A DNA stretch of 64,000 bases from Antitrichia curtipendula (lineage: Eukaryota > Streptophyta > Bryopsida > Hypnales > Leucodontaceae). Shown here piece by piece: positions 25,890 to 40,300 of the stretch. Location of the stretch: assembly GCA_951230915.1 (NCBI GenBank), contig OX579637.1, positions 21,266,001 through 21,330,000 of the forward strand, in the 5' to 3' direction. The position numbers were made by a program, and so were the translations under genes. Under the pieces are notes generated by a model that made no database searches, was not told the DNA's origin, and saw only the letters and a list, made by a program, of their open reading frames with translations. Numbering within the stretch: the stretch's first letter is position 1; each line of letters begins with the position of its first letter.

Positions 25890-28455
25890 GCTAATTTTAT
25901 TACGTGCATGAAATATTAAGAGGATCCGTCATGCCCTATAGTTTAGGGATCCAAATTCAAATGTCATGGAATTTGTCGGCCAATTGACTAGTTCCAAAAA
26001 AATGTACAGGTTGTAAATAATCCCCTCATGTAGAATCTATGTGGGGAATCCATTCTTGCCGCAATACGCTAATTTTATTACGTGCATGAAATATTAAGAG
26101 GATCCGTCATGCCCTGTAGTTTGGGGATCCAAATTCAAATGTCATGGAATTTGTCGGCCAATTAACTAAAAATGTACAAGTTGTAAATAATCCCCACATG
26201 TAGAATCCATGAAGGGATTACATTCTTGCCGCAATATGCTAATTTTATTACGTGCGTGAAATATTAAGTGGATCCGTCATGCCCTATAGTTTAGGGATCC
26301 AAATTGAAATGTCATGGAATTTGTTGGCCAATTGACTAGTTCCAAAAAAATGTACAAGTTGTAAATAATCCCCACATGTAGAATCTATGTGGGGATTCCA
26401 TGCTTGCCGCAATATGCTAATTTTATTACGTGCATGAAATATTAAGAGGATCCGTCATGCCCTATAGTTTAGGGATCCAAATTGAAATGTCATGGAATTT
26501 GTTGGCCAATTGACTAGTTCCAAAAACATGTACAAGTTGTAAATAATCCCCACATGTAGAATCTATGTGGGGATTCCATTCTTGCCGCAATATGCTAATT
26601 TTATTACGTGCATGAAATATTAAGAGGATCCGTCATGCCCTATAGTTTAGGGATCCAAATTCAAATGTCATGGAATTTGTCGGCCAATTGACTAGTTCCA
26701 AAAAAATGTACAAGTTGTAAATAATCCCCACATGTAGAATCTATGTGGGGATTCCATTCTTGCCGCAATATGCTAATTTTATTAGGTGCGTGAAATATTA
26801 AGTGGATCCTTCATGCCTTATAGTTTAGGGATCCAAATTCAAATGTCATGGAATTTGTTGGCCAATTGACTAGTTCCAAAAAAATGTACAAGTTGTAAAT
26901 AATCCCCACATGTAGAATCTATGTGGGGATTCCATGCTTGCCGCAATATGCTAATTTTATTACGTGCATGAAATATTAAGAGGATCCGTCATGCCCTATA
27001 GTTTAGGGATCCAAATTCAAATGTCATGGAATTTGTTGGCCAATTGACTAGTTCCAAAAAAATGTACAAGTTGTAAATAATCCCCACATGTAGAATCTAT
27101 GTGGGGATTCCATTCTTGCCGCAATGTGCTAATTTTATTACGTGCGTGAAATATTAAGTGGATCCGTCATGCCCTATAGTTTAGGGATCCAAATTGAAAT
27201 GTCATGGAATTTGTTGGCCAATTGACTAGTTCCAAAAAAATGTACAAGTTGTAAATAATCCCCACATGTAGAATCTATGTGGGGATTCCATTCTTGCCGC
27301 AATATGCTAATTTTATTACGTGCATGAAATATTAAGAGGATCCGTCATGCCCTATAGTTTAGGGATCCAAATTCAAATGTCATGGAATTTGTCGGCCAAT
27401 TGACTAGTTCCAAAAAAATGTACAGGTTGTAAATAATCCCCACATGTAGAATCTATGTGGGGAATCCATTCTTGCCGCAATACGCTAATTTTATTACGTG
27501 CATGAAATATTAAGAGGATCCGTCATGCCCTGTAGTTTGGGGATCCAAATTCAAATGTCATGGAATTTGTCGGCCAATTAACTAAAAATGTACAAGTTGT
27601 AAATAATCCCCACATGTAGAATCCATGTGGGGATTCCATTCTTGCCGCAATATGCTAATTTTATTACGTGCGTGAAATATTAAGTGGATCCGTCATGCCC
27701 TATAGTTTAGGGATCCAAATTGAAATGTCATGGAATTTGTTGGCCAATTGACTAGTTCCAAAAAAATGTACAAGTTGTAAATAATCCCCACATGTAGAAT
27801 CTATGTGGGGATTCCATGCTTGCCGCAATATGCTAATTTTATTACGTGCATGAAATATTAAGAGGATCCGTCATGCCCTATAGTTTAGGGATCCAAATTG
27901 AAATGTCATGGAATTTGTTGGCCAATTGACTAGTTCCAAAAACATGTACAAGTTGTAAATAATCCCCACATGTAGAATCTATGTGGGGATTCCATTCTTG
28001 CCGCAATATGCTAATTTTATTACGTGCATGAAATATTAAGAGGATCCGTCATGCCCTATAGTTTAGGGATCCAAATTCAAATGTCATGGAATTTGTCGGC
28101 CAATTGACTAGTTCCAAAAAAATGTACAAGTTGTAAATAATCCCCACATGTAGAATCTATGTGGGGATTCCATTCTTGCCGCAATATGCTAATTTTATTA
28201 GGTGCGTGAAATATTAAGTGGATCCTTCATGCCTTATAGTTTAGGGATCCAAATTCAAATGTCATGGAATTTGTTGGCCAATTGACTAGTTCCAAAAAAA
28301 TGTACAAGTTGTAAATAATCCCCACATGTAGAATCTATGTGGGGATTCCATGCTTGCCGCAATATGCTAATTTTATTACGTGCATGAAATATTAAGAGGA
28401 TCCGTCATGCCCTATAGTTTAGGGATCCAAATTCAAATGTCATGGAATTTGTCGG
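25890..28455. repeat. 1,416-bp (8-monomer) tandem segmental duplication
   Basis: Rare markers recur 1,416 bp apart: TACAGGTTG near 26,006 and 27,422, the 8-bp deletion AATTAACTAAAAATG near 26,160 and 27,576, AAAAACATG near 26,524 and 27,940, TTATTAGGTGCG near 26,782 and 28,198, and TGCCTTATAG near 26,816 and 28,232. The period is eight monomers minus the 8-bp deletion. The second copy runs to about 28,455, where C109/T109 and the CGG/TGG site begin to disagree. Confidence 0.88.
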
Positions 28456-28689
28456 CCAATTGACTAGTTCCAAAAAAATGTACAAGTTGTAAATAATCCC
28501 CACATGTAGAATCCATGTGGGGATTCCATTCTTGCCGCAATATGCTAATTTTATTACGTGCGTGAAATATTAAGTGGATCCGTCATGCCCTATAGTTTAG
28601 GGATCCAAATTGAAATGTCATGGAATTTGTTGGCCAATTGACTAGTTCCAAAAAAATGTACAAGTTGTAAATAATCCCCACATGTAGAA

Positions 28690-31519
28690 TCTATGTGGGG
28701 ATTCCATTCTTGCCGCAATATGCTAATTTTATTACGTGCGTGAAATATTAAGTGGATCCGTCATGCCCTATAGTTTAGGGATCCAAATTGAAATGTCATG
28801 GAATTTGTTGGCCAATTGACTAGTTCCAAAAAAATGTACAAGTTGTAAATAATCCCCACATGTAGAATCCATGTGGGGATTCCATTCTTGCCGCAATATG
28901 CTAATTTTATTACGTGCGTGAAATATTAAGAGGATCCGTCATGCCCTATAGTTTGGGGATCCAAATTGAAATGTCATGGAATTTGTCGGCCAATTGACTA
29001 GTTCCAAAAAAATGTACAAGTTGTAAATAATCCCCACATGTAGAATCCATGTGGGGATTCCATTCTTGCCGCAATATGCTAATTTTATTACGTGCGTGAA
29101 ATATTAAGTGGATCCGTCATGCCCTATAGTTTAGGGATCCAAATTGAAATGTCATGGAATTTGTTGGCCAATTGACTAGTTCCAAAAAAATGTACAAGTT
29201 GTAAATAATCCCCACATGTAGAATCTATGTGGGGATTCCATTCTTGCCGCAATACGCTAATTTTATTACGTGCATGAAATATTAAGAGGATCCGTCATGC
29301 CCTGTAGTTTGGGGATCCAAATTGAAATGTCATGGAATTTGTCGGCCAATTGACTAGTTCCAAAAAAATGTACAAGTTGTAAATAATCCCCACATGTAGA
29401 ATCTATGTGGGGATTCCATTCTTGCCGCAATACGCTAATTTTATTACGTGCATGAAATATTAAGAGGATCCGTCATGCCCTGTAGTTTGGGGATCCAAAT
29501 TGAAATGTCATGGAATTTGTCGGCCAATTGTCTAGTTCCAAAAAAATGTACAAGTTGTAAATAATCCCCACATGTAGAATCCATGTGGGGATTCCATTCT
29601 TGCCGCAATATGCTAATTTTATTACGTGCGTGAAATATTAAGAGGATCCGTCATGCCCTGTAGTTTGGGGATCCAAATTCAAATGTCATGGAATTTGTCG
29701 GCCAATTGACTAGTTCCAAAAAAATGTACAAGTTGTAAATAATCCCCACATGTAGAATCCATGTGGGGATTCCATTCTTGCCGCAATATGCTAATTTTAT
29801 TACGTGCGTGAAATATTAAGTGGATCCGTCATGCCCTATAGTTTAGGGATCCAAATTCAAATGTCATGGAATTTGTTGGCCAATTGACTAGTTCCAAAAA
29901 AATGTACAAGTTGTAAATAATCCCCACATGTAGAATCTATGTGGGGATTCCATTCTTGCCGCAATACGCTAATTTTATTACGTGCATGAAATATTAAGAG
30001 GATCCGTCATGCCCTGTAGTTTCGAGATCCAAATTGAAATGTCATGGAATTTGTCGGCCAATTGACTAGTTCCAAAAAAATGTACAAGTTGTAAATAATC
30101 CCCACATGTAGAATCCATGTGGGGATTCCATTCTTGCCGCAATATGCTAATTTTATTACGTGCGTGAAATATTAAGTGGATCCGTCATGCCCTATAGTTT
30201 AGGGATCCAAATTGAAATGTCATGGAATTTGTTGGCCAATTGACTAGTTCCAAAAAAATGTACAAGTTGTAAATAATCCCCACATGTAGAATCCATGTGG
30301 GGATTCCATTCTTGCCGCAATATGCTAATTTTATTACGTGCGTGAAATATTAAGAGGATCCGTCATGCCCTATAGTTTGGGGATCCAAATTGAAATGTCA
30401 TGGAATTTGTCGGCCAATTGACTAGTTCCAAAAAAATGTACAAGTTGTAAATAATCCCCACATGTAGAATCCATGTGGGGATTCCATTCTTGCCGCAATA
30501 TGCTAATTTTATTACGTGCGTGAAATATTAAGTGGATCCGTCATGCCCTATAGTTTAGGGATCCAAATTGAAATGTCATGGAATTTGTTGGCCAATTGAC
30601 TAGTTCCAAAAAAATGTACAAGTTGTAAATAATCCCCACATGTAGAATCTATGTGGGGATTCCATTCTTGCCGCAATACGCTAATTTTATTACGTGCATG
30701 AAATATTAAGAGGATCCGTCATGCCCTGTAGTTTGGGGATCCAAATTGAAATGTCATGGAATTTGTCGGCCAATTGACTAGTTCCAAAAAAATGTACAAG
30801 TTGTAAATAATCCCCACATGTAGAATCTATGTGGGGATTCCATTCTTGCCGCAATACGCTAATTTTATTACGTGCATGAAATATTAAGAGGATCCGTCAT
30901 GCCCTGTAGTTTGGGGATCCAAATTGAAATGTCATGGAATTTGTCGGCCAATTGACTAGTTCCAAAAAAATGTACAAGTTGTAAATAATCCCCACATGTA
31001 GAATCCATGTGGGGATTCCATTCTTGCCGCAATATGCTAATTTTATTACGTGCGTGAAATATTAAGAGGATCCGTCATGCCCTGTAGTTTGGGGATCCAA
31101 ATTCAAATGTCATGGAATTTGTCGGCCAATTGACTAGTTCCAAAAAAATGTACAAGTTGTAAATAATCCCCACATGTAGAATCCATGTGGGGATTCCATT
31201 CTTGCCGCAATATGCTAATTTTATTACGTGCGTGAAATATTAAGTGGATCCGTCATGCCCTATAGTTTAGGGATCCAAATTCAAATGTCATGGAATTTGT
31301 TGGCCAATTGACTAGTTCCAAAAAAATGTACAAGTTGTAAATAATCCCCACATGTAGAATCTATGTGGGGATTCCATTCTTGCCGCAATACGCTAATTTT
31401 ATTACGTGCATGAAATATTAAGAGGATCCGTCATGCCCTGTAGTTTCGAGATCCAAATTGAAATGTCATGGAATTTGTCGGCCAATTGACTAGTTCCAAA
31501 AAAATGTACAAGTTGTAAA
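28690..31519. repeat. 1,424-bp (8-monomer) tandem segmental duplication
   Basis: The order of variable sites in 28,690-30,095 repeats in 30,114-31,519. Both copies end in a TTTCGAG monomer (30,021 and 31,445, exactly 8 x 178 bp apart). Just after the TTTCGAG sites the copies diverge (TAAATAATCC against TAAATTATCC), marking the junction. A private difference is TTGTCTAG in copy one near 29,528 against TTGACTAG in copy two. Confidence 0.82.
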
Positions 31520-34457
31520 TTATCCCCACATGTAGAATCTATGTGGGGATTCTATGCTTGCCGCAATATGCTAATTTTATTACGTGCATGAAATATTAAG
31601 AGGATCCGTCATGCCCTATAGTTTAGGGATCCAAATTCAAATGTCATGGAATTTGTTGGCCAATTGACTAGTTCCAAAAAAATGTACAAGTTGTAAATAA
31701 TCCCCACATGTAGAATCCATGTGGGGATTCCATTCTTGCCGCAATATGCTAATTTTATTACGTGCGTGAAATATTAAGTGGATCCGTCATGCCCTGTAGT
31801 TTAGGGATCCAAATTCAAATGTCATGGAATTTGTTGGCCAATTGACTAGTTCCAAAAAAATGTACAAGTTGTAAATAATCCCCACATGTAGAATCTATGT
31901 GGGGATTCCATTCTTGCCGCAATACGCTAATTTTATTACGTGCATGAAATATTAAGAGGATCCGTCATGCCCTGTAGTTTGGGGATCCAAATTGAAATGT
32001 CATGGAATTTGTCGGCCAATTGACTAGTTCCAAAAAAATGTACAAGTTGTAAATAATCCCCACATGTAGAATCTATGTGGGGATTCCATTCTTGCCGCAA
32101 TATGCTAATTTTATTACGTGCGTGAAATATTAAGAGGATCCGTCATGCCCTGTAGTTTGGGGATCCAAATTGAAATGTCATGGAATTTGTCGGCCAATTG
32201 ACTAGTTCCAAAAAAATGTACAAGTTGTAAATAATCCCCACATGTAGAATCCATGTGGGGATTCCATTCTTGCCGCAATATGCTAATTTTATTACGTGCG
32301 TGAAATATTAAGAGGATCCGTCATGCCCTGTAGTTTGGGGATCCAAATTGAAATGTCATGGAATTTGTCGGCCAATTGACTAGTTCCAAAAAAATGTACA
32401 AGTTGTAAATAATCCCCACATGTAGAATCCATGTGGGGATTCCATTCTTGCCGCAATATGCTAATTTTATTACGTGCGTGAAATATTAAGAAGATCCGTC
32501 ATGCCCTGTAGTTTGGGGATCCAAATTGAAATGTCATGGAATTTGTCGGCCAATTGACTAGTTCCAAAAAAATGTACAAGTTGTAAATTATCCCCACATG
32601 TAGAATCTATGTGGGGATTCTATGCTTGCCGCAATATGCTAATTTTATTACGTGCATGAAATATTAAGAGGATCCGTCATGCCCTATAGTTTAGGGATCC
32701 AAATTCAAATGTCATGGAATTTGTTGGCCAATTGACTAGTTCCAAAAAAATGTACAAGTTGTAAATAATCCCCACATGTAGAATCCATGTGGGGATTCCA
32801 TTCTTGCCGCAATATGCTAATTTTATTACGTGCGTGAAATATTAAGTGGATCCGTCATGCCCTATAGTTTAGGGATCCAAATTCAAATGTCATGGAATTT
32901 GTCGGCCAATTGACTAGTTCCAAAAAAATGTACAAGTTGTAAATAATCCCCACATGTAGAATCTATGTGGGGATTCCATTCTTGCCGCAATACGCTAATT
33001 TTATTACGTGCATGAAATATTAAGAGGATCCGTCATGCCCTGTAGTTTGGGGATCCAAATTCAAATGTCATGGAATTTGTCGGCCAATTGACTAGTTCCA
33101 AAAAAATGTACAAGTTGTAAATAATCCCCACATGTAGAATCTATGTGGGGATTCCATTCTTGCCGCAATACGCTAATTTTATTACGTGCATGAAATATTA
33201 AGTGGATCCGTCATGCCCTGTAGTTTGGGGAACCAAATTCAAATGTCATGGAATTTGTCGGCCAATTGACTAGTTCCAAAAAAATGTACAAGTTGTAAAT
33301 AATCCCCACATGTAGAATCTATGTGGGGATTCCATTCTTGCCGCAATATGCTAATTTTATTACGTGCGTGAAATATTAAGAGGATCCGTCATGCCCTGTA
33401 GTTTGGGGATCCAAATTGAAATGTCATGGAATTTGTCGGCCAATTGACTAGTTCCAAAAAAATGTACAAGTTGTAAATAATCCCCACATGTAGAATCCAT
33501 GTGGGGATTCCATTCTTGCCGCAATATGCTAATTTTATTACGTGCGTGAAATATTAAGTGGATCCGTCATGCCCTATAGTTTAGGGATCCAAATTGAAAT
33601 GTCATGGAATTTGTTGGCCAATTGACTAGTTCCAAAAAAATGTACAAGTTGTAAATAATCCCCACATGTAGAATCTATGTGGGGATTCCATTCTTGCCGC
33701 AATATGCTAATTTTATTACGTGCATGAAATATTAAGAGGATCCGTCATGCCCTATAGTTTAGGGATCCAAATTCAAATGTCATGGAATTTGTCGGCCAAT
33801 TGACTAGTTCCAAAAAAATGTGCAAGTTGTAAATAATCCCCACATGTAGAATCCATGTGGGGATTCCATTCTTGCCGCAATATGCTAATTTTATTACGTG
33901 CGTGAAATATTAAGTGGATCCGTCATGCCCTATAGTTTAGGGATCCAAATTCAAATGTCATGGAATTTGTTGGCCAATTGACTAGTTCCAAAAAAATGTA
34001 CAAGTTGTAAATAATCCCCACATGTAGAATCCATGTGGGGATTCCATTCTTGCCGCAATATGCTAATTTTATTACGTGCGTGAAATATTAAGTGGATCCG
34101 TCATGCCCTATAGTTTAGGGATCCAAATTCAAATGTCATGGAATTTGTTGGCCAATTGACTAGTTCCAAAAAAATGTACAAGTTGTAAATAATCCCCACA
34201 TGTAGAATCTATGTGGGGATTCCATTCTTGCCGCAATATGCTAATTTTATTACGTGCGTGAAATATTAAATAGATCCGTCATGCCCTATAGTTTAGGGAT
34301 CCAAATTGAAATGTCATGGAATTTGTTGGCCAATTGACTAGTTCCAAAAAAATGTACAAGTTGTAAATAATCCCCACATGTAGAATCTATGTGGGGATTC
34401 CATTCTTGCCGCAATACGCTAATTTTATTACGTGCATGAAATATTAAGAGGATCCCT

Positions 34458-37305
34458 CATGCCCGGTAGTTTGGGGATCCAAATTGAAATGTCATGGAAT
34501 TTGTCGGCCAATTGACTAGTTCCAAAAAAATGTACAAGTTGTAAATAATCCCCACATGTAGAATCCATGTGGGGATTCCATTCTTGCCGCAATATGCTAA
34601 TTTTATTACGTGCGTGAAATATTAAATAGATCCGTCATGCCCTGTAGTTTGGGGATCCAAATTCAAATGTCATGGAATTTGTCGGCCAATTGACTAGTTC
34701 CAAAAAAATGTACAAGTTGTAAATAATCCCCACATGTAGAATCCATGTGGGGATTCCATTCTTGCCGCAATATGCTAATTTTATTACGTGCGTGAAATAT
34801 TAAGTGGATCCGTCATGCCCTATAGTTTGGGGATCCAAATTCAAATGTCATGGAATTTGTTGGCCAATTGACTAGTTCCAAAAAAATGTACAAGTTGTAA
34901 ATAATCCCCACATGTAGAATCTATGTGGGGATTCCATTCTTGCCGCAATACGCTAATTTTATTACGTGCATGAAATATTAAGAGGATCCGTCATGCCCTG
35001 TAGTTTCGAGATCCAAATTGAAATGTCATGGAATTTGTCGGCCAATTGACTAGTTCCAAAAAAATGTACAAGTTGTAAATTATCCCCACATGTAGAATCT
35101 ATGTGGGGATTCTATGCTTGCCGCAATATGCTAATTTTATTACGTGCATGAAATATTAAGAGGATCCGTCATGCCCTATAGTTTAGGGATCCAAATTCAA
35201 ATGTCATGGAATTTGTTGGCCAATTGACTAGTTCCAAAAAAATGTACAAGTTGTAAATAATCCCCACATGTAGAATCCATGTGGGGATTCCATTCTTGCC
35301 GCAATATGCTAATTTTATTACGTGCGTGAAATATTAAGTGGATCCGTCATGCCCTATAGTTTAGGGATCCAAATTCAAATGTCATGGAATTTGTTGGCCA
35401 ATTGACTAGTTCCAAAAAAATGTACAAGTTGTAAATAATCCCCACATGTAGAATCTATGTGGGGATTCCATTCTTGCCGCAATACGCTAATTTTATTACG
35501 TGCATGAAATATTAAGAGGATCCGTCATGCCCTGTAGTTTGGGGATCCAAATTGAAATGTCATGGAATTTGTCGGCCAATTGACTAGTTCCAAAAAAATG
35601 TACAAGTTGTAAATAATCCCCACATGTAGAATCCATGTGGGGATTCCATTCTTGCCGCAATATGCTAATTTTATTACGTGCGTGAAATATTAAGTGGATC
35701 CGTCATGCCCTATAGTTTAGGGATCCAAATTCAAATGTCATGGAATTTGTTGGCCAATTGACTAGTTCCAAAAAAATGTACAAGTTGTAAATAATCCCCA
35801 CATGTAGAATCTATGTGGGGATTCCATTCTTGCCGCAATACGCTAATTTTATTACGTGCATGAAATATTAAGAGGATCCGTCATGCCCTGTAGTTTGGGG
35901 ATCCAAATTGAAATGTCATGGAATTTGTCGGCCAATTGACTAGTTCCAAAAAAATGTACAAGTTGTAAATAATCCCCACATGTAGAATCTATGTGCGGAT
36001 TCCATTCTTGCCGCAATACGCTAATTTTATTACGTGCATGAAATATTAAGAGGATCCGTCATGCCCTGTAGTTTGGGGATCCAAATTGAAATGTCATGGA
36101 ATTTGTCGGCCAATTGACTAGTTCCAAAAAAATGTACAAGTTGTAAATAATCCCCACATGTAGAATCTATGTGGGGATTCCATTCTTGCCGCAATACGCT
36201 AATTTTATTACGTGCATGAAATATTAAGAGGATCCGTCATGCCCTGTAGTTTGGGGATCCAAATTGAAATGTCATGGAATTTGTCGGCCAATTGACTAGT
36301 TCCAAAAAAATGTACAAGTTGTAAATAATCCCCACATGTAGAATCCATGTGGGGATTCCATTCTTGCCGCAATATGCTAATTTTATTACGTGCGTGAAAT
36401 ATTAAGAGGATCCGTCATGCCCTGTAGTTTGGGGATCCAAATTGAAATGTCATGGAATTTGTCGGCCAATTGACTAGTTCCAAAAAAATGTACAAGTTGT
36501 AAATAATCCCCACATGTAGAATCTATGTGGGGATTCCATGCTTGCCGCAATATGCTAATTTTATTACGTGCATGAAATATTAAGAGGATCCGTCATGCCC
36601 TATAGTTTAGGGATCCAAATTCAAATGTCATGGAATTTGTCGGCCAATTGACTAGTTCCAAAAAAATGTGCAAGTTGTAAATAATCCCCACATGTAGAAT
36701 CCATGTGGGGATTCCATTCTTGCCACAATATGCTAATTTTATTACGTGCGTGAAATATTAAGTGGATCCGTCATGCCCTATAGTTTAGGGATCCAAATTC
36801 AAATGTCATGGAATTTGTTGGCCAATTGACTAGTTCCAAAAAAATGTACAAGTTGTAAATAATCCCCACATGTAGAATCCATGTGGGGATTCCATTCTTG
36901 CCGCAATATGCTAATTTTATTACGTGCGTGAAATATTAAGTGGATCCGTCATGCCCTATAGTTTAGGGATCCAAATTCAAATGTCATGGAATTTGTTGGC
37001 CAATTGACTAGTTCCAAAAAAATGTACAAGTTGTAAATAATCCCCACATGTAGAATCTATGTGGGGATTCCATTCTTGCCGCAATATGCTAATTTTATTA
37101 CGTGCGTGAAATATTAAATAGATCCGTCATGCCCTATAGTTTAGGGATCCAAATTGAAATGTCATGGAATTTGTTGGCCAATTGACTAGTTCCAAAAAAA
37201 TGTACAAGTTGTAAATAATCCCCACATGTAGAATCTATGTGGGGATTCCATTCTTGCCGCAATACGCTAATTTTATTACGTGCATGAAATATTAAGAGGA
37301 TCCGT
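34458..37305. repeat. 16-monomer variant HOR unit (2,848 bp)
   Basis: The CCCGGTAG marker monomer begins at 34,458 and TTTCGAG lies at 35,005. The next TTTCGAG is 2,848 bp (16 monomers) later, at 37,853. The unit opens in the same order as the 13-monomer units (CCCGGTAG, then class A, then an A9/G16 form, then TTTCGAG) but carries extra monomers. It therefore looks like an expanded version of the same HOR produced by unequal exchange in register. Confidence 0.7.
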
Positions 37306-40300
37306 CATGCCCTGTAGTTTGGGGATCCAAATTGAAATGTCATGGAATTTGTCGGCCAATTGACTAGTTCCAAAAAAATGTACAAGTTGTAAATAATCCC
37401 CACATGTAGAATCCATGTGGGGATTCCATTCTTGCCGCAATATGCTAATTTTATTACGTGCGTGAAATATTAAGAGGATCCGTCATGCCCTGTAGTTTGG
37501 GGATCCAAATTCAAATGTCATGGAATTTGTCGGCCAATTGACTAGTTCCAAAAAAATGTACAAGTTGTAAATAATCCCCACATGTAGAATCCATGTGGGG
37601 ATTCCATTCTTGCCGCAATATGCTAATTTTATTACGTGCGTGAAATATTAAGTGGATCCGTCATGCCCTATAGTTTGGGGATCCATATTCAAATGTCATG
37701 GAATTTGTTGGCCAATTGACTAGTTCCAAAAAAATGTACAAGTTGTAAATAATCCCCACATGTAGAATCTATGTGGGGATTCCATTCTTGCCGCAATACG
37801 CTAATTTTATTACGTGCATGAAATATTAAGAGGATCCGTCATGCCCTGTAGTTTCGAGATCCAAATTGAAATGTCATGGAATTTGTCGGCCAATTGACTA
37901 GTTCCAAAAAAATGTACAAGTTGTAAATTATCCCCACATGTAGAATCTATGTGGGGATTCTATGCTTGCCGCAATATGCTAATTTTATTACGTGCATGAA
38001 ATATTAAGAAGATCCGTCATGCCCTATAGTTTAGGGATCCAAATTCAAATGTCATGGAATTTGTTGGCCAATTGACTAGTTCCAAAAAAATGTACAAGTT
38101 GTAAATAATCCCCACATGTAGAATCCATGTGGGGATTCCATTCTTGCCGCAATATGCTAATTTTATTACGTGCGTGAAATATTAAGTGGATCCGTCATGC
38201 CCTATAGTTTAGGGATCCAAATTCAAATGTCATGGAATTTGTTGGCCAATTGACTAGTTCCAAAAAAATGTACAAGTTGTAAATAATCCCCACATGTAGA
38301 ATCTATGTGGGGATTCCATTCTTGCCGCAATACGCTAATTTTATTACGTGCATGAAATATTAAGAGGATCCGTCATGCCCTGTAGTTTGGGGATCCAAAT
38401 TGAAATGTCATGGAATTTGTCGGCCAATTAACTAGTTCCAAAAAAATGTACAAGTTGTAAATAATCCCCACATGTAGAATCTATGTGCGGATTCCATTCT
38501 TGCCGCAATACGCTAATTTTATTACGTGCATGAAATATTAAGAGGATCCGTCATGCCCTGTAGTTTGGGGATCCAAATTGAAATGTCATGGAATTTGTCG
38601 GCCAATTGACTAGTTCCAAAAAAATGTACAAGTTGTAAATAATCCCCACATGTAGAATCTATGTGCGGATTCCATTCTTGCCGCAATACGCTAATTTTAT
38701 TACGTGCATGAAATATTAAGAGGATCCGTCATGCCCTGTAGTTTGGGGATCCAAATTGAAATGTCATGGAATTTGTCGGCCAATTGACTAGTTCCAAAAA
38801 AATGTACAAGTTGTAAATAATCCCCACATGTAGAATCCATGTGGGGATTCCATTCTTGCCGCAATACGCTAATTTTATTACGTGCATGAAATATTAAGAG
38901 GATCCGTCATGCCCTGTAGTTTGGGGATCCAAATTGAAATGTCATGGAATTTGTCGGCCAATTGACTAGTTCCAAAAAAATGTACAAGTTGTAAATAATC
39001 CCCACATGTAGAATCTATGTGGGGATTCCATGCTTGCCGCAATATGCTAATTTTATTACGTGCATGAAATATTAAGAGGATCCGTCATGCCCTATAGTTT
39101 AGGGATCCAAATTCAAATGTCATGGAATTTGTCGGCCAATTGACTAGTTCCAAAAAAATGTGCAAGTTGTAAATAATCCCCACATGTAGAATCCATGTGG
39201 GGATTCCATTCTTGCCGCAATATGCTAATTTTATTACGTGCGTGAAATATTAAATAGATCCGTCATGCCCTATAGTTTAGGGATCCAAATTGAAATGTCA
39301 TGGAATTTGTTGGCCAATTGACTAGTTCCAAAAAAATGTACAAGTTGTAAATAATCCCCACATGTAGAATCCATGTGGGGATTCCATTCTTGCCGCAATA
39401 TGCTAATTTTATTACGTGCGTGAAATATAAAATAGATCCGTCATGCCCTATAGTTTAGGGATCCAAATTGAAATGTCATGGAATTTGTTGGCCAATTGAC
39501 TAGTTCCAAAAAAATGTACAAGTTGTAAATAATCCCCACATGTAGAATCTATGTGGGGATTCCATTCTTGCCGCAATACGCTAATTTTATTACGTGCATG
39601 AAATATTAAGAGGATCCCTCATGCCCGGTAGTTTGGGGATCCAAATTGAAATGTCATGGAATTTGTCGGCCAATTGACTAGTTCCAAAAAAATGTACAAG
39701 TTGTAAATAATCCCCACATGTAGAATCCATGTGGGGATTCCATTCTTGCCGCAATATGCTAATTTTATTACGTGCGTGAAATATTAAGAGGATCCGTCAT
39801 GCCCTGTAGTTTGGGGATCCAAATTGAAATGTCATGGAATTTGTCGGCCAATTGACTAGTTCCAAAAAAATGTACAAGTTGTAAATAATCCCCACATGTA
39901 GAATCCATGTGGGGATTCCATTCTTGCCGCAATATGCTAATTTTATTACGTGCGTGAAATATTAAGTGGATCCGTCATGCCCTATAGTTTGGGGATCCAT
40001 ATTCAAATGTCATGGAATTTGTTGGCCAATTGACTAGTTCCAAAAAAATGTACAAGTTGTAAATAATCCCCACATGTAGAATCTATGTGGGGATTCCATT
40101 CTTGCCGCAATACGCTAATTTTATTACGTGCATGAAATATTAAGAGGATCCGTCATGCCCTGTAGTTTCGAGATCCAAATTGAAATGTCATGGAATTTGT
40201 CGGCCAATTGACTAGTTCCAAAAAAATGTACAAGTTGTAAATTATCCCCACATGTAGAATCTATGTGGGGATTCTATGCTTGCCGCAATATGCTAATTTT

